The notes under the pieces: model-generated | What the model was told of the DNA's origin: nothing | The model's input: the letters and a program-made list of their open reading frames with translations, nothing else | Databases searched by the model: none | Translations under genes and position numbers: made by a program | Assembly: GCA_950022295.1 (NCBI GenBank) | Contig: OX465600.1 | Coordinates: forward strand, 30,371,282 to 30,435,281 | Direction of reading: 5' to 3' | Length of the DNA: 64,000 nt | DNA from: Bromus sterilis | Lineage: Eukaryota > Streptophyta > Magnoliopsida > Poales > Poaceae | Shown: one piece after another, positions 63,037 through 64,000 of the stretch | Layout: each line of letters opens with the position of its first letter | How positions within the stretch are numbered: position 1 is the stretch's first letter

Positions 63037-64000
63037 TATCGGGACCCGGGGTTAGCATATGCAAGTCCAGCTAAGACATAGTCATATGGAGAGCCGAGAA
63101 CCATACCCACTTGTCTAAGCAGACAAGGCCAAGCACAGAACGTTCTCGGAAAGCATCGTATGTGAGGGGTATCCCATCCAGGCCGGATGATCAACTGAGA
63201 TGGGTCCTCATCGTCCGCACACAAGTCTAATGATATGGGTGATGAACTCCCATATTCAAAGACAAGTCGCCTCAACCATACTAACGACTACCTCATAACT
63301 ATTACATAGACTTACTCCAGCCCGATCACTTAGTCGGGGTCTAGGGCGGGCTCGATCATACCACAAAGTGTGCACGAGACAGAGTCTCGAACAATCGCAT
63401 CGCGATGCCCCAAGCTGCGCACATCTAAGGGCCACTTGGTGTATGAAAGACCGCCAGCCAGATCACAACTAAGGTCTCGAAAACCCATAGAAAGACATGC
63501 ATGTTATAAACATACACGCAGCACACATGCCTTGTATGAACAGTAGGTATCATTGCAATTCTCTACAAAGTATACATTTTTATTGATAACTCTTATAGAG
63601 TGCACACAGAGATCACAAACATGTGATCCAACATTACAACAAACCAACGGAAGCAAAGTATGTCTGAGTACAGACAAGTTTAACAAATGGCTTAAGAAGC
63701 CTTATTTAAACACATGCCCTCCACGAGGGAACCAGTCGTCTGACTGGGACTAGACTAGCTTGATCTTCAGTCGTCGAGCTCGATGAAGAAGCCACCATCG
63801 GGGTCAGTGGTTTCATCTAAAACATAGATTAAGCAAACGTGAATACAAAGTCGTAGTCAGCAAGACTTACATAGGAGCTATACTATTCATGCACATGTAT
63901 CAAGGTAAAGGGAGGTGGGGTTCAATTTGCAGAAGTGCCAGCTTTGACTTGGCTAGTCCTGAACTACGAGTACCAGACTTGAGGTAAGAAGCGTACACGA
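63037..64000 (-). repeat. Type B LTR, cut by the window end
   Basis: Begins TATCGGGACCCGGGG (TG changed to TA) and follows the type B consensus for 964 bp. It cannot be told whether this is a solo LTR or part of an element. The left target copy would be CTCTC (63032-63036). Confidence 0.88.

Overview
The window looks like intergenic, repeat-dense nuclear DNA of a grass, probably a large-genome pooid of the wheat, barley or oat kind. This rests on LTR retrotransposons nested in one another: Ty3/gypsy chromovirus (Tekay/Del-like) elements with LTRs of about 3.75-4.1 kb, a dual-RNase-H Tat-lineage gypsy element and a worn Ty1/copia element. I see no host gene, rRNA, tRNA or CRISPR array. All retroelement gag-pol sequences lie on the minus strand. 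The one plus-strand gene candidate is carried antisense inside the Tat element.

Left half (1-31939). T1 is a Tat element occupying 1-3107 and 15918-23599. It has a 990-bp 5' LTR (22610-23599), gag, protease, RT, a degenerate RNase H plus an archaeal-type RNase H, and integrase. Beyond pol, in the opposite orientation, is a multi-exon gene (1-2323, cut by the window edge) whose first visible intron holds 131-bp hairpin repeats. K1 (3113-15912, TSD CAACT) inserted in the stop codon of T1 pol. T1 itself sits in the leader of K2, whose 5' LTR is 27868-31939. A solo LTR (23733-27823, TSD CAAGG) sits in the same leader.

Right half (31940-64000). C1 is a degraded copia element. Its gag is split by a 28.7-kb composite, K3 (33529-62187, TSD CTCAG). 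K3 reads LTR, internal, LTR, truncated internal, truncated LTR: a tandem retroelement produced by recombination and then trimmed. K4 (42855-56932, TSD CTTAG) inserted in the middle LTR of K3. K4 carries an extra open reading frame between its primer binding site and gag that K1 and K3 lack. Another LTR of the K4 subfamily (63037 onward) interrupts the C1 leader and runs off the window.

Two LTR subfamilies can be told apart. Type A (K1, K3) ends TAGTTGGGGTTCTGACA. Type B (K2, the solo LTR, K4, the right-edge LTR) ends CTAACAGAGGGTTCTGACA. Their pol sequences are very similar, while leader, gag N-terminus and LTR differ clearly. In K1, K3 and K4 gag-pol is one continuous frame that runs through the polypurine tract and stops a few codons inside the 3' LTR. 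Every copy seen is disabled by nonsense codons or frameshifts; K1 is the least damaged, with two in-frame stops.

Inferred order of events: C1 first; then K2, K3 and the right-edge LTR into C1; recombination in K3; K4 into K3; and, separately, T1 and the solo LTR into K2, with K1 into T1 last on that branch.
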